The notes under the pieces: generated by a model
The model's database searches: none
Told to the model about the DNA's origin: nothing
What the model saw: the letters and a program-made list of their open reading frames with translations, nothing else
Assembly (NCBI GenBank): GCA_028280225.1
Contig: JANQMF010000026.1
Span: 1 to 64,000 of the forward strand
Length of the DNA: 64,000 nucleotides
Reading direction: 5' to 3'
Source: Pseudomonadales bacterium
GTDB taxonomy: Bacteria; Pseudomonadota; Gammaproteobacteria; Pseudomonadales; Azotimanducaceae
Shown: positions 1 to 7,927 of the stretch, one piece after another
Position numbering within the stretch: position 1 is the stretch's first letter
Layout of the letters: every line of letters begins with the position of its first letter
Made by a program: the position numbers and the translations under genes

Positions 1-2
1 TG

Positions 3-515
3 GCCCACCGCATTTTTTCGCTGCAACAGATGTGTGGCGACAGACTGATTCTGGGCGTGGGTGCGGGATCGACAGAGCAGGATTTTGTGGCGGCGGGGCG
101 TGCCTATGACACACGCTTTGAAACCTTCAATCGCCAGCTGGTTGAGTTGCGGGAATTATTCAGTTCAGGAAAGTTGGGTGAAACTGATTTAACGCCATGG
201 TCAAATGTTGTTGGCGGGCCAAGGCTGTTTTTAGGCTCCTGGGGCAAGGGTGTGGTCCGGGCTGCTGAGGAATTTGATGGCTGGATTTCTTCTGCCCGTT
301 ACCGCAGCGATGAGGAAGTCTGTACAGCCCACCGGAACTATCGCGATGCCGGCGGCCAATATGCGGTGGTCTCCACTATCGGCGTTAATGCTGATACGGA
401 TCTGGGTGAGCTGCGCGCCCGTATCCAACAATTTGACGAGGCGGGTATTGATGAAGCGGTGTTTATGACCCTGGGCGGCCCTAAACCCGCTGAGCTGTAT
501 GCGGCGCTTACGTAA
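3..515 (+). CDS. LLM-class (luciferase-like) flavin-dependent oxidoreductase, 3' part
   Basis: The reading frame is open from the left window edge (codons from base 3) to the TAA at 513-515, so the 5' end lies outside. The segment near its start with LILGVGAGSTEQDF is typical of the bacterial luciferase-like (LLM) family: a short hydrophobic strand, then GxGxG-like glycine residues before a variable helix. The later LFLGSWGKGVVRAAEEFDGW fits the family's flavin-binding C-terminal part, where the protein forms a TIM barrel using F420 or FMN. The substrate cannot be read from the sequence. It lies 63 bases upstream of an acyl-CoA dehydrogenase on the same strand, so the two may be cotranscribed. 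An internal ATG at base 30 is unlikely to be the real start because the homologous-looking frame continues upstream. Family call fairly sure; substrate unknown. Confidence 0.75.
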   Translation, partial: AHRIFSLQQMCGDRLILGVGAGSTEQDFVAAGRAYDTRFETFNRQLVELRELFSSGKLGETDLTPWSNVVGGPRLFLGSWGKGVVRAAEEFDGWISSARYRSDEEVCTAHRNYRDAGGQYAVVSTIGVNADTDLGELRARIQQFDEAGIDEAVFMTLGGPKPAELYAALT

Positions 516-578
516 CACCGGCGAGATAAAACGAACCAAGGTGGCCGAAAACCGGTAACCAAACTGCAGGGGGAAACC

Positions 579-1796
579 ATGTCCGAAGTACAACATTTAA
601 CAGACGGCTACATGACCGAAGAGCGGCAGATGATGCGGGATTCTGCCCGTGACTTTGTCGCCAATGAAATTCTTCCGGTAGCCAACGAGTTGGATCCGGT
701 TCAGGGCGATATTCCCATGGACTTGCGGCGCAAAATGGCGGAGATGGGTTACTTTGGTATCCGGTTGCCGGTGGAGCATGGCGGCTTGGGGCTGGGTGTT
801 TTTGAATACGCCATGCTGACCGAAGAAATTGCCCGGGGTTGGATGAGCTGTGCCAGCATCATTGCACGTGCCAGCAGCTATATGCACATGGTGAACTGGC
901 CCATGGAAAAGCGCATTGAACTTACGGAAAAAGCTGCCATGGGGGAGTATCTGCAGGCTGGTGCTCTGTCCGAACCGGACGCCGGCTCGGATCTGTTTGG
1001 CAGCATTAAAACCCGCGCTGTGCTCGAGGGGGATGAGTGGGTGATTACCGGCAATAAGTACTGGTGTACCTTCGCGGACGGTTCAAACGTGATCAACGTG
1101 CTGTGCCGGGTGGGTGAAGGCCGGGCGGGTGTGCGGACCATTGCCGTGGAAAAACCACCGGGAGAATTGCCCGCCAACTGTACCGGTAATCCCATTCCCA
1201 AGATTGGGTATTTTGGCTGGAAGACCTGGGAGTTACGCTTTGAAGGGGTGCGGGTGCCCAAGGAGAACATTGTTGGTCCCATCCCGGGTGAATCTGCCCC
1301 GGGGGGTGCAGAGGGCAAGGGGGGTGGTAAGCGGCGTCTTGCCATGCTGTCGGTGCCGCGTGTGCATACTGCGGCCCGTTCCATTGGCCTGGCCCGGGGG
1401 GCACTGGAAGACGCCATTCAATATGCCCATGAGCGGGTTCAATTTGGACAGCCGATTGCGGACTTCCAGGAAACGCGTTTCAAGTTGGCGCGCATGGCCT
1501 CGGAGATTGAAGCCGCCCGCCAGTTGATGTATCACGTGTCCACGGAAATTGATGCCGGGCGGGGATCCGACAAAGAGGCTTCGATGGTGAAGTGGTTTGC
1601 CAGTGAGATGGCGGAACGGGTCACCTCCGATGCTCTGCAAATATTTGGTGGTGCCGGCTATACCAAGCTCCATGCCATTGAGCGCTACTGGCGGGATGCG
1701 CGGTTGACGAAAATCTTTGAAGGCACTTCTGAGATTCAACTGCGTATCATTTCTGATCAGTTACTGGGTAAACCAACCTCCAGAAATCAGTCTTAA
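579..1796 (+). CDS. acyl-CoA dehydrogenase
   Basis: A 405-residue protein of normal length for an FAD-dependent acyl-CoA dehydrogenase, which introduces the alpha,beta double bond into a CoA thioester and passes electrons to ETF. Residues 128-139 (GALSEPDAGSDL) match the family signature that contacts FAD and substrate. The C-terminal helix carries QIFGGAGY and then IFEGTSEIQ, placing the likely catalytic base at Glu381. A glycine-rich insertion (around residues 240-252, with GGAEGKGGGK) sits before the RVHTAARSIG segment and is somewhat unusual. The start ATG is preceded by an AGGGGGAA ribosome site. Context (CoA-transferase, CoA ligase, hydratase-like and lyase-like genes nearby) suggests a short or branched acyl-CoA substrate; that is inference. 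Confidence 0.92.
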   Translation: MSEVQHLTDGYMTEERQMMRDSARDFVANEILPVANELDPVQGDIPMDLRRKMAEMGYFGIRLPVEHGGLGLGVFEYAMLTEEIARGWMSCASIIARASSYMHMVNWPMEKRIELTEKAAMGEYLQAGALSEPDAGSDLFGSIKTRAVLEGDEWVITGNKYWCTFADGSNVINVLCRVGEGRAGVRTIAVEKPPGELPANCTGNPIPKIGYFGWKTWELRFEGVRVPKENIVGPIPGESAPGGAEGKGGGKRRLAMLSVPRVHTAARSIGLARGALEDAIQYAHERVQFGQPIADFQETRFKLARMASEIEAARQLMYHVSTEIDAGRGSDKEASMVKWFASEMAERVTSDALQIFGGAGYTKLHAIERYWRDARLTKIFEGTSEIQLRIISDQLLGKPTSRNQS

Positions 1797-1854
1797 GGAT
1801 ATTTGGGAGACCGGGAACAAAATTGGGTAGACAGGCTCAGCGGATAAAACAGTC

Positions 1855-2949
1855 ATGATTCGATTACTCATAGGGCTCGGTGCGGCTTTTTTGATCCAGC
1901 CGTCTTTTGCGGATGTGGATAAATTGCGGGTGCCGGCGGGATTTGCCATTGAGCGGCTCAACTTTGAGGTGAGCAATGCCCGGCAGATGGCCCTGACGGA
2001 TTCCGGGATATTGATTGTCGGCAGCCGCCGGGAAGGTAAGGTGTACGCGGTAGCGGATGCCCTCACCGCTGACCAGCCCGAGGTTGTCACACTGTTTACA
2101 GGTTTGACCATGCCCAGCGGCGTTGCCGTACATGATGGGGATCTTTATATCGGCGCGGTTAATCGGATAATCCGCGTACGCAACATAGAACAACATCTGG
2201 TCACCACTCCCCCTCACCAGGTGTGGATGGACGACTTGCCCGACCATCCCCACCACGGTTGGAAATATTTAAAGGTGGGCCCGGATGGCCACTTATATGT
2301 GCCCGTTGGCGCCCCCTGTAATATTTGTTTGTCTCAGGATGAGCGCTTTGCAAGTTTGCTGCGTGTGAATATGGCGACAGCCACCGCTGAGATCTGGGCG
2401 AGGGGTATCCGTAATACCGTGGGCTTTGACTGGCATCCACAAACCCGGCGGTTGTGGTTTACCGACAACGGCAGAGACATGATGGGGGATGATGTGCCTC
2501 CCGAGGAAATTAACGTCATTACCAAACCGGGTCAGCACTTTGGTTATCCCTTCCTGCACGGCGAGAACATTGCGGATCCAAGATATGGTGACCATGAAGC
2601 CGGGCGGACCCTGACCTTTACCTCACCGGTACTTAATATTCAGGCGCACTCCGCCGCCTTGGGCATCGACTTTTATACCGGGGATCACTTTCCCGCTGAG
2701 TATTCCGGGGCGCTTTTTGTCGCTGAACACGGCTCCTGGAACCGTTCCAGCAAGGTAGGTTACCGGGTCAGCGTTGTGCTCCCGGGCCCGGAGGGTGAGC
2801 TTATCTATCGCCCCTTTGTTGAAGGCTGGCTGGTGGGTCAAATACCCTGGGGCCGGCCCAATGATGTGTTAGTGACCCCCGCGGGCCACCTGCTTATTTC
2901 AGATGACGCCGAGGGTGTGATTTATCGTGTTCGATATGAGGAGACATAG
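1855..2949 (+). CDS. secreted PQQ/sorbosone-dehydrogenase-like beta-propeller protein
   Basis: A 364-residue protein starting with a signal peptide (hydrophobic LLIGLGAAFLIQPSFA, cleavage likely around residue 19-20). The rest looks like a six-bladed beta-propeller of the soluble aldose dehydrogenase/L-sorbosone dehydrogenase family: repeated glycine-rich strands, the central segment GIRNTVGFDWHP and LWFTDNGRDMMGDD, a FGYPF motif, and VAEHGSWNR near the C-terminus. Such proteins oxidise sugars or aldehydes in the periplasm with PQQ or related cofactors, but many homologues have no proven activity and no PQQ-synthesis gene is in view. It follows the acyl-CoA dehydrogenase by 58 bases and could share its transcript. 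Fold call good; substrate unknown. Confidence 0.8.
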   Translation: MIRLLIGLGAAFLIQPSFADVDKLRVPAGFAIERLNFEVSNARQMALTDSGILIVGSRREGKVYAVADALTADQPEVVTLFTGLTMPSGVAVHDGDLYIGAVNRIIRVRNIEQHLVTTPPHQVWMDDLPDHPHHGWKYLKVGPDGHLYVPVGAPCNICLSQDERFASLLRVNMATATAEIWARGIRNTVGFDWHPQTRRLWFTDNGRDMMGDDVPPEEINVITKPGQHFGYPFLHGENIADPRYGDHEAGRTLTFTSPVLNIQAHSAALGIDFYTGDHFPAEYSGALFVAEHGSWNRSSKVGYRVSVVLPGPEGELIYRPFVEGWLVGQIPWGRPNDVLVTPAGHLLISDDAEGVIYRVRYEET

Positions 2950-3044
2950 AAATCCGCGGCATGCAAGGCCGTGGATTGACAATGGTTGCGATCGGTGACA
3001 ATCTCAATATAGTAATTGACTAATAAATATGATGAGCTGCAAGC

Positions 3045-4277
3045 GTGGAGGCATCTTTGAGCACTAAGTCAGGGCCCTTGTCGGATCTAACCATCATCGA
3101 TTGCACCATGGCTCTTGCAGGTCCTTTTGGGACGGCGCTGTTGGCGGACCTGGGGGCCAACATCATCAAGGTAGAGCCACCCTATGGTGACGGTTCCCGT
3201 CCCGTTCCCCCCTTGCCACCGGATTACGCCAACGTTGCGGACGAACAACAGGCCGGTGTGGACTATGGGGGCTATTTTGCAAGTATTAACCGCAACAAAC
3301 GCAGCATTGTCCTGGACTTTAAGCAGGAAGCTGACCGGGAAATTCTGCTGCGCCTGTGTGAGCAGGCGGATGCCATTGTAGAAAACATGCGGGTAGGGGT
3401 GATGGATAAGTTGGGTTTGGGTTATGAGACCATTGCTGAACGCAACCCACAGATTGTTTATGGGGCCATTCGTGGCTTTGGTGATCCCCGTACCGGCGAA
3501 AGCCCTTATGCTCATTGGCCGGCATTCGACATTGTGGCGCAATCCATGAGTGGGCATGTCAACATCACCGGACCCGACGATGCGCTTGGTTTTCCCAGCG
3601 GCGTCAGTGTGGGCGACATTTATCCGGGCACTTTGATGGCCCTGGGGGTGGTTGCCGCTATCCACAATGCCCGCACCACCGGGGTGGGCCAGTTCTGTGA
3701 TGTGGGGATGTACGACAGTATGCTCGCCTTTACGGAAACGGTAGTGGCCAACTACGGGTTTGAAGGCAAACAGTTGCCGTCCCGGGGGCAACACCATCCG
3801 AATCTAATGCCCTTTGGCTTGTTTCCCGCCAGTGACGGCGCGGTTGCCATAGCAGCACCCGGTAACGCTCATTGGGAAACCCTCTGTCAAATCATGCAAC
3901 GGCCGGACCTTATTGATGACACCCGAACCAAAAACACCTTTGTACGGCGCAAGAACCAGGACTTTGTAGAAACTCAGATCAGTACCTGGACAAAACAGCA
4001 GACCAGGCAGGAAATTGTTGCGCAACTGGGTGGCAAGGTGCCCTGTGGGCCGGTGAACACGGCTGAGGATATTTTTAATGATCCCCATGTGCGGGCCCGG
4101 GAAATGATTACCGAGTTTGAGCTGCCCGGTGACAATCCGAAAGCCAGCATTGTTGGCACACCCATAAAGTACACCAAGACTCCCGCCGGTTTTCGCCGAC
4201 CGCCGCCAAGGCTTGGGGAGCATACTGACGAAATTCTTGAGGAATTTGGCATAGCCGAGGGTACGCCGGAAAGCTAG
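3045..4277 (+). CDS. CaiB/BaiF family CoA-transferase
   Basis: A 410-residue class III CoA-transferase, the usual length of the family, which moves CoA between carboxylic acids through an aspartyl-CoA thioester intermediate. The N-terminal half has ALAGPFGTALLADLGA and IIKVEPPYGDGSR, typical CoA-binding segments; the GVSVGDIYPG motif places the expected catalytic aspartate at Asp191. The C-terminus contains RPPPRLGEHTDEIL, a family hallmark. The start is GTG; no other upstream start keeps the frame. A TetR regulator follows 59 bases downstream. Because a malyl-CoA-lyase-like gene and a split mesaconyl-CoA-hydratase-like pair lie 3 kb away, it might activate a C4-C6 dicarboxylate such as mesaconate or itaconate, but the sequence alone does not decide this. 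Confidence 0.9.
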   Translation: MEASLSTKSGPLSDLTIIDCTMALAGPFGTALLADLGANIIKVEPPYGDGSRPVPPLPPDYANVADEQQAGVDYGGYFASINRNKRSIVLDFKQEADREILLRLCEQADAIVENMRVGVMDKLGLGYETIAERNPQIVYGAIRGFGDPRTGESPYAHWPAFDIVAQSMSGHVNITGPDDALGFPSGVSVGDIYPGTLMALGVVAAIHNARTTGVGQFCDVGMYDSMLAFTETVVANYGFEGKQLPSRGQHHPNLMPFGLFPASDGAVAIAAPGNAHWETLCQIMQRPDLIDDTRTKNTFVRRKNQDFVETQISTWTKQQTRQEIVAQLGGKVPCGPVNTAEDIFNDPHVRAREMITEFELPGDNPKASIVGTPIKYTKTPAGFRRPPPRLGEHTDEILEEFGIAEGTPES

Positions 4278-4336
4278 GGTGAACGGACAAGAAAAAGCTA
4301 TACTCAATTAATTTGCTGATAAGAACTGATGAAACG

Positions 4337-4960
4337 ATGAACCAGGCGCAACCCCGACGTAGAACCCAGGAAGAAAGAAAAAAAGAATCTGAACGCGAGA
4401 TTATTCGTGCCGCCATCAGGATTTTCTCTGAACAGGGTTATATCAAAACCACGCTCAGCGAAGTGGGTACCGCTGCCGGTTACACGGGTGGTCTGGTCAG
4501 CCACCGTTTTGGTTCCAAAGAAGGTCTGCTGCAAGCGGTGGTTAAACATATCGCCACCCGATTTCTGGACGATCAGCTTGGCGAAAATATTCAGTTGGAG
4601 AGTGCTGAAGAGTCGCTGCGCAACTATGTTGCCATCTATGTCAGCGAGGTGACGGTCAGGGAAGGCCGCATGAAGGCCCTGTACTCAATTATGGGGGAAG
4701 CCCTGGGTGCGGTCCCCGAGGTACAGCCGCAATTGGCTGAGCTGAGCAGAAAGGCACGCAAGCGTATTGCGACGATTGTTAAGGCGGGTATTGATAATGG
4801 TGAGTTCCGCAAAGATCTGGTTGCGGATGAGTCTGCGGTGCTTATCCTGGGCCTGCTTCGTGGCGTTGTGATGCAATACCTGGCAGATCATCGGGCGGTG
4901 AAAATGAAAAAGATCATTCCGCGGGTTCAAGACAGCGTGATCAACGCGCTGAAGTACTGA
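4337..4960 (+). CDS. TetR/AcrR family transcriptional regulator
   Basis: About 207 residues from the ATG at 4337 (a TTG at 4313 is also in frame but less likely). The N-terminal helix-turn-helix is clear: ETIIRAAIRIFSEQGY-like helix 1, then TTLSEVGTAAGYTGGLVSHRFGSKEGLL, where the usual TYYHF of the recognition helix region is VSHRF. The C-terminal part is all-helical ligand-binding domain. It lies between the CoA-transferase and, on the opposite strand, the acyl-CoA ligase, so an acyl-CoA-responsive repressor of this cluster is the simplest guess. A hairpin overlapping the stop codon (4953-4980) probably terminates transcription. Confidence 0.88.
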   Translation: MNQAQPRRRTQEERKKESEREIIRAAIRIFSEQGYIKTTLSEVGTAAGYTGGLVSHRFGSKEGLLQAVVKHIATRFLDDQLGENIQLESAEESLRNYVAIYVSEVTVREGRMKALYSIMGEALGAVPEVQPQLAELSRKARKRIATIVKAGIDNGEFRKDLVADESAVLILGLLRGVVMQYLADHRAVKMKKIIPRVQDSVINALKY

Positions 4961-4980
4961 TGTAAATCAGTACTGATTTT
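4953..4980 (+). terminator. hairpin terminator after TetR gene
   Basis: Perfect 9-bp inverted repeat AGTACTGAT / ATCAGTACT with a 4-base loop (GTAA), followed by GATTTT. It overlaps the TGA stop of the TetR gene and lies between two convergent genes, so it may stop transcription from the plus strand. Confidence 0.6.
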
Positions 4981-5009
4981 CACCAGTTCTGGTCTTTGTC
5001 AGGACAACC

Positions 5010-6587
5010 TTAAATCTTGCGTGTTTCGTTAGCCCAGGCAAGATCACGTAGTTTCTTTTTGTCGATTTTGCCGATAGGGGTTCTGGGGAAGTCTGTGCGG
5101 AACATAACCTGTTTGGGTGCTTTTACGCTGCCGATCTCTGCTTTTGCCGCGGCGATAATGTCATCAGCGCTCAGTTGAGCCCCGGGTTGCAGCACAACGT
5201 AGGCAGCCACAGCCTCACCCCATTGCTCGTCGGGGATGCCGATCACCGCGGCCAGTTGGATACCTTCCTGTTGCATCAGACTTTGCTCAACCTCGGTGGA
5301 GTAGACGTTAAAACCACCGGTAATGATCATGTCTTTTTTACGGTCGACAATATATAAAAAGCTGTCCTCATCCAGAAAACCGATATCGCCGGTAAGGTGC
5401 CAGCCGTTCACACGAATCTTGGCGGTTTCTTCAGGATTTTCATAGTAGCCCTCAGATACCATGGGCCCCTTAACCGCGATTTCTCCAAGTTCCCGGGGGG
5501 GTTGTGCCTTACCGTCGTCATCCACAATGCGAAGTTCCGAGATTACAGTCGCCCGGCCCACGGAACGCAAGCGCTCATCGGTGGCAAGGTCACCGTGGAT
5601 ATCATTGTTGGCAAAGTGTTCGTGGGGTTCCATGCGACTGATAAACATTGGACATTCCGTTTGCCCAAAACCGCCGAGCATCACCGGCCCAAAAGTTCGT
5701 AAGGCTTCCTTCAGGCGTACCGTGGATATGGGGGCAGAGCCGTAGCTGAAGTATTGCAGTGAAGACAAATCAAATTCCGAGATATTGGCCTGGTCCAGCA
5801 GGGTGTAGATGCCCGTGGGGGGCAAAAATGTGTCGGTGATACGTTCTGTTTCTATGGTTTTAAGGAAAACTTGTGGATCCAGGCTTTCAAGGATTACGGT
5901 CATCACTCCCGAGGCCAGGCCACATACTGCGCCCCGTCCGGCCGCATGGGTCATGGGGGCAGCAACCAAACTCCGGGTTGCCCGGCCACTGTTCCGGTTT
6001 TGCAGACCATAGGTCAGCGCGCAGAAATTACGGTTGCTGAGCATGACCCCCTTGGGCAGACCGGTGGTGCCGCCGGTTTGTGGAATGGTGATGATATCGG
6101 TTGGCTGTGTTTGCACCGCCGGAGTAGTGCTTGAGGCTGAACTCAGCCAAGGATCAAAGCGTGGATGCGCGGATGTGTGGCCGTCCAAACAGACTACGGT
6201 ATCCACCGGATGGGTGTTGATAAAATTGTTGATGGTTGCCGCAAACTCAACTTGATAGAACAGTGCATCACAACCGAATTGACCTAGAATCTGTTGATTA
6301 TCTTTGCCTGAATTGCGCGGGTTAACGGGGATCCATGTGCCACCCGCGCGTATGATTCCCAGGGTTGCGATAAAAGATAACGCTGAGTTAAGGCTGTAAA
6401 CGGCACCCTTCATACCCGGCCGGAAACCCTCGGCAATAAGCTGATTGGGAACCTGGCTGGATGCCCTGCCAATTTCAGCATAGGTAAACCTGGTGCCTTG
6501 AAAGGACACGCAGGTTTTGTCAGCGTGATTGGTGAATGCCTCAGTCAGTACCGGGAGAAAAGAGTGATTAAAGTCTGGAAGCTCCAC
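5010..6587 (-). CDS. AMP-forming acyl-CoA synthetase / fatty acid-CoA ligase family
   Basis: A 525-residue member of the ANL adenylate-forming family that activates a carboxylic acid as acyl-AMP and then forms the CoA thioester. The phosphate-binding loop TGGTTGLPKGVMLSN is intact, as are YGSAPIS, the GFGQTE motif, TGDIGFLDEDSFLYIVDRKKDMI with the hinge aspartate, the GGFNVYSTEVE segment, and the C-terminal PIGKIDKKKLR lysine used for adenylation. Start is GTG with an AGGGG ribosome site about 8 bases upstream. It is transcribed towards the TetR gene and away from the MaoC gene pair. The substrate acid is not evident; neighbours suggest it feeds the same CoA-thioester pathway. Confidence 0.92.
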   Translation of the reverse strand: MELPDFNHSFLPVLTEAFTNHADKTCVSFQGTRFTYAEIGRASSQVPNQLIAEGFRPGMKGAVYSLNSALSFIATLGIIRAGGTWIPVNPRNSGKDNQQILGQFGCDALFYQVEFAATINNFINTHPVDTVVCLDGHTSAHPRFDPWLSSASSTTPAVQTQPTDIITIPQTGGTTGLPKGVMLSNRNFCALTYGLQNRNSGRATRSLVAAPMTHAAGRGAVCGLASGVMTVILESLDPQVFLKTIETERITDTFLPPTGIYTLLDQANISEFDLSSLQYFSYGSAPISTVRLKEALRTFGPVMLGGFGQTECPMFISRMEPHEHFANNDIHGDLATDERLRSVGRATVISELRIVDDDGKAQPPRELGEIAVKGPMVSEGYYENPEETAKIRVNGWHLTGDIGFLDEDSFLYIVDRKKDMIITGGFNVYSTEVEQSLMQQEGIQLAAVIGIPDEQWGEAVAAYVVLQPGAQLSADDIIAAAKAEIGSVKAPKQVMFRTDFPRTPIGKIDKKKLRDLAWANETRKI

Positions 6588-6888
6588 AAATTTGCCCCTG
6601 TGAAAAATTTGCGCTTGTATTAGCGGCTGGGGAAGTATACCCGTTTGCCACCCGATTAGATATTAGTTTCTCCACCAATAAATATAGTTCCAGCCCGGGA
6701 CCAGACTTGCGGAGACGGAAGTAAAAATATTGGTTGACAAATTAGTAACTTATTGGTTGTATGATTACTTTGTTGCTCGTATAAAAAGGCGAAGTCAGAC
6801 TGCGTAATACGCACGGCACAAATTCGCCACACATGCGCTAAACACCAGAATAAATAGACGCAACCTTAGCTTTACCCGGAGTTAAAAC
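6588..6888. promoter_or_regulatory. divergent intergenic region with a possible promoter
   Basis: This 301-base AT-rich gap separates the CoA ligase (minus) from the MaoC gene pair (plus). On the plus strand TTGACA lies at 6734-6739. Possible -10 elements are TTGTAT (6757-6762, 17-base spacing) or TATGAT (6760-6765, 20-base spacing). The words CCAATAA (near 6675) and TTATTGG (near 6751) are reverse complements and could be part of a regulator site, perhaps for the nearby TetR protein; this is weak. No coding signal seen. Confidence 0.4.
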
Positions 6889-7422
6889 ATGAGTGAGTTT
6901 GAAGAGATGCTGGAGTCTGCGGTGCTGCGTAAACGCGGCCAGGGTTTCCACAGCTTTGAGGAAGGTGAGACCATTCACCATCACTGGGGCCGCACTATTA
7001 CCGAGGCTGACGCCATTCAGTTCAGCCACCTGACTTTGGCTTATAACCCGCTGTACTTTAATCGCGAATATGCCAAGGCGCACGGGCACCCGGACATGGT
7101 GGTCAACCCGCAACTGGTCTTCAACGTCATCCTCGGACTGAGTGTTGAGGTCTGTTCCGAGGGCTTGGGCGGGCCCTTCCTTGGGGTCTATGATCTGAAA
7201 TATCTGGAACCGGTATATCCCGGCGATACGTTGACTGCGGTCTCCGTCACCGAGAGCAAGCGCGAATCCGAATCCACCGAAGGCAGAGGGGTCATTACCT
7301 GGTTTAATGAGGGTTTTAACCAGCACGGTAACAAGGTTATCGAATTCAGGCGCACAAACCTGGCCATCTGGAAAGGTGCCATGGGTGGTCCAAAAAGCAA
7401 GAAGGAGAAGAATGATGGATAA
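6889..7422 (+). CDS. MaoC-like dehydratase, matches N-terminal half of mesaconyl-CoA hydratase
   Basis: A 177-residue hot-dog-fold protein. Its segments FEEGETIHHHWGRTITEADA, the VVNPQLVFNVILGLSVE helix, EPVYPGDTL and GFNQHG follow, in order, the first hot-dog half of the two-domain mesaconyl-CoA hydratase (Mch, about 340 residues) as I remember that family. The stretch where active MaoC hydratases carry the catalytic Asp/His reads AYNPLYF here, so this half looks catalytically empty, as is the first half of Mch. The gene overlaps the next MaoC gene by 11 bases (stop TAA at 7420-7422, next start at 7412), implying coupled translation and probably a heteromeric enzyme. Exact substrate unproven. 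Confidence 0.82.
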   Translation: MSEFEEMLESAVLRKRGQGFHSFEEGETIHHHWGRTITEADAIQFSHLTLAYNPLYFNREYAKAHGHPDMVVNPQLVFNVILGLSVEVCSEGLGGPFLGVYDLKYLEPVYPGDTLTAVSVTESKRESESTEGRGVITWFNEGFNQHGNKVIEFRRTNLAIWKGAMGGPKSKKEKNDG

Positions 7423-7903
7423 AGCCGGCATTGCGCGCCTGACCAGTAACAACAACTATTTTGAAGATTTTGAAGTGGGTCAGACCATCCGTCATGCCCG
7501 CGGCAAGACCATGACCGAACTGGAGAACGTCAACATCACCAATATGGTGATGAATACCGCCCAGGGACATTTCAATCTGGATCAAATGTCAAAAACACCC
7601 TTGGGCAAAATACTGTGTTATGGCGGCGTGAATTTCTCTCTTGTACTTGGTCTGGCTTCACAGGATACCGTCGAAAACGCCCTGGCTGAGATAGGTCTGA
7701 ATAACATTCAGCTTAAAACCATGGTGTTTCACGGTGATACTTTGTACGCCTATTCCCGTGTTCTGGAAAAGCGGGAAAGTGATCGTGAAGATGCGGGCAT
7801 TGTGGTGTTTAAACACTGGGGTGTTAATCAGAATAAAGAGCTGGTTGCTGAGCTTGAACGCACTGCCTTGATCAAGAAAAAGAGCCACTGGCTCGAAAAC
7901 TAA
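7412..7903 (+). CDS. MaoC-like dehydratase, matches C-terminal half of mesaconyl-CoA hydratase
   Basis: 164 residues from ATG 7412 (or 163 from ATG 7415), with AAGGAGAAG just upstream. Segments NYFEDFEVGQTIRHA, NTAQGHFN, KILCYGGVNFSLVLGLA, ENAL and HGDTLYAYSRVLEKRES follow the second half of mesaconyl-CoA hydratase, where the equivalent of the catalytic histidine sits in NTAxxHF. So this subunit probably holds the active site, while the preceding overlapping gene supplies the partner domain. Upstream in-frame codons back to 7307 lie inside the preceding gene and are not a credible start. Directly downstream (24 bases) is a malyl-CoA-lyase-like gene, supporting a shared role in hydration and cleavage of a branched C4-C5 CoA ester. 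Family call firm; substrate inferred. Confidence 0.82.
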   Translation: MMDKAGIARLTSNNNYFEDFEVGQTIRHARGKTMTELENVNITNMVMNTAQGHFNLDQMSKTPLGKILCYGGVNFSLVLGLASQDTVENALAEIGLNNIQLKTMVFHGDTLYAYSRVLEKRESDREDAGIVVFKHWGVNQNKELVAELERTALIKKKSHWLEN

Positions 7904-7927
7904 TCCGCCCAAACGAAGGAGAAAATT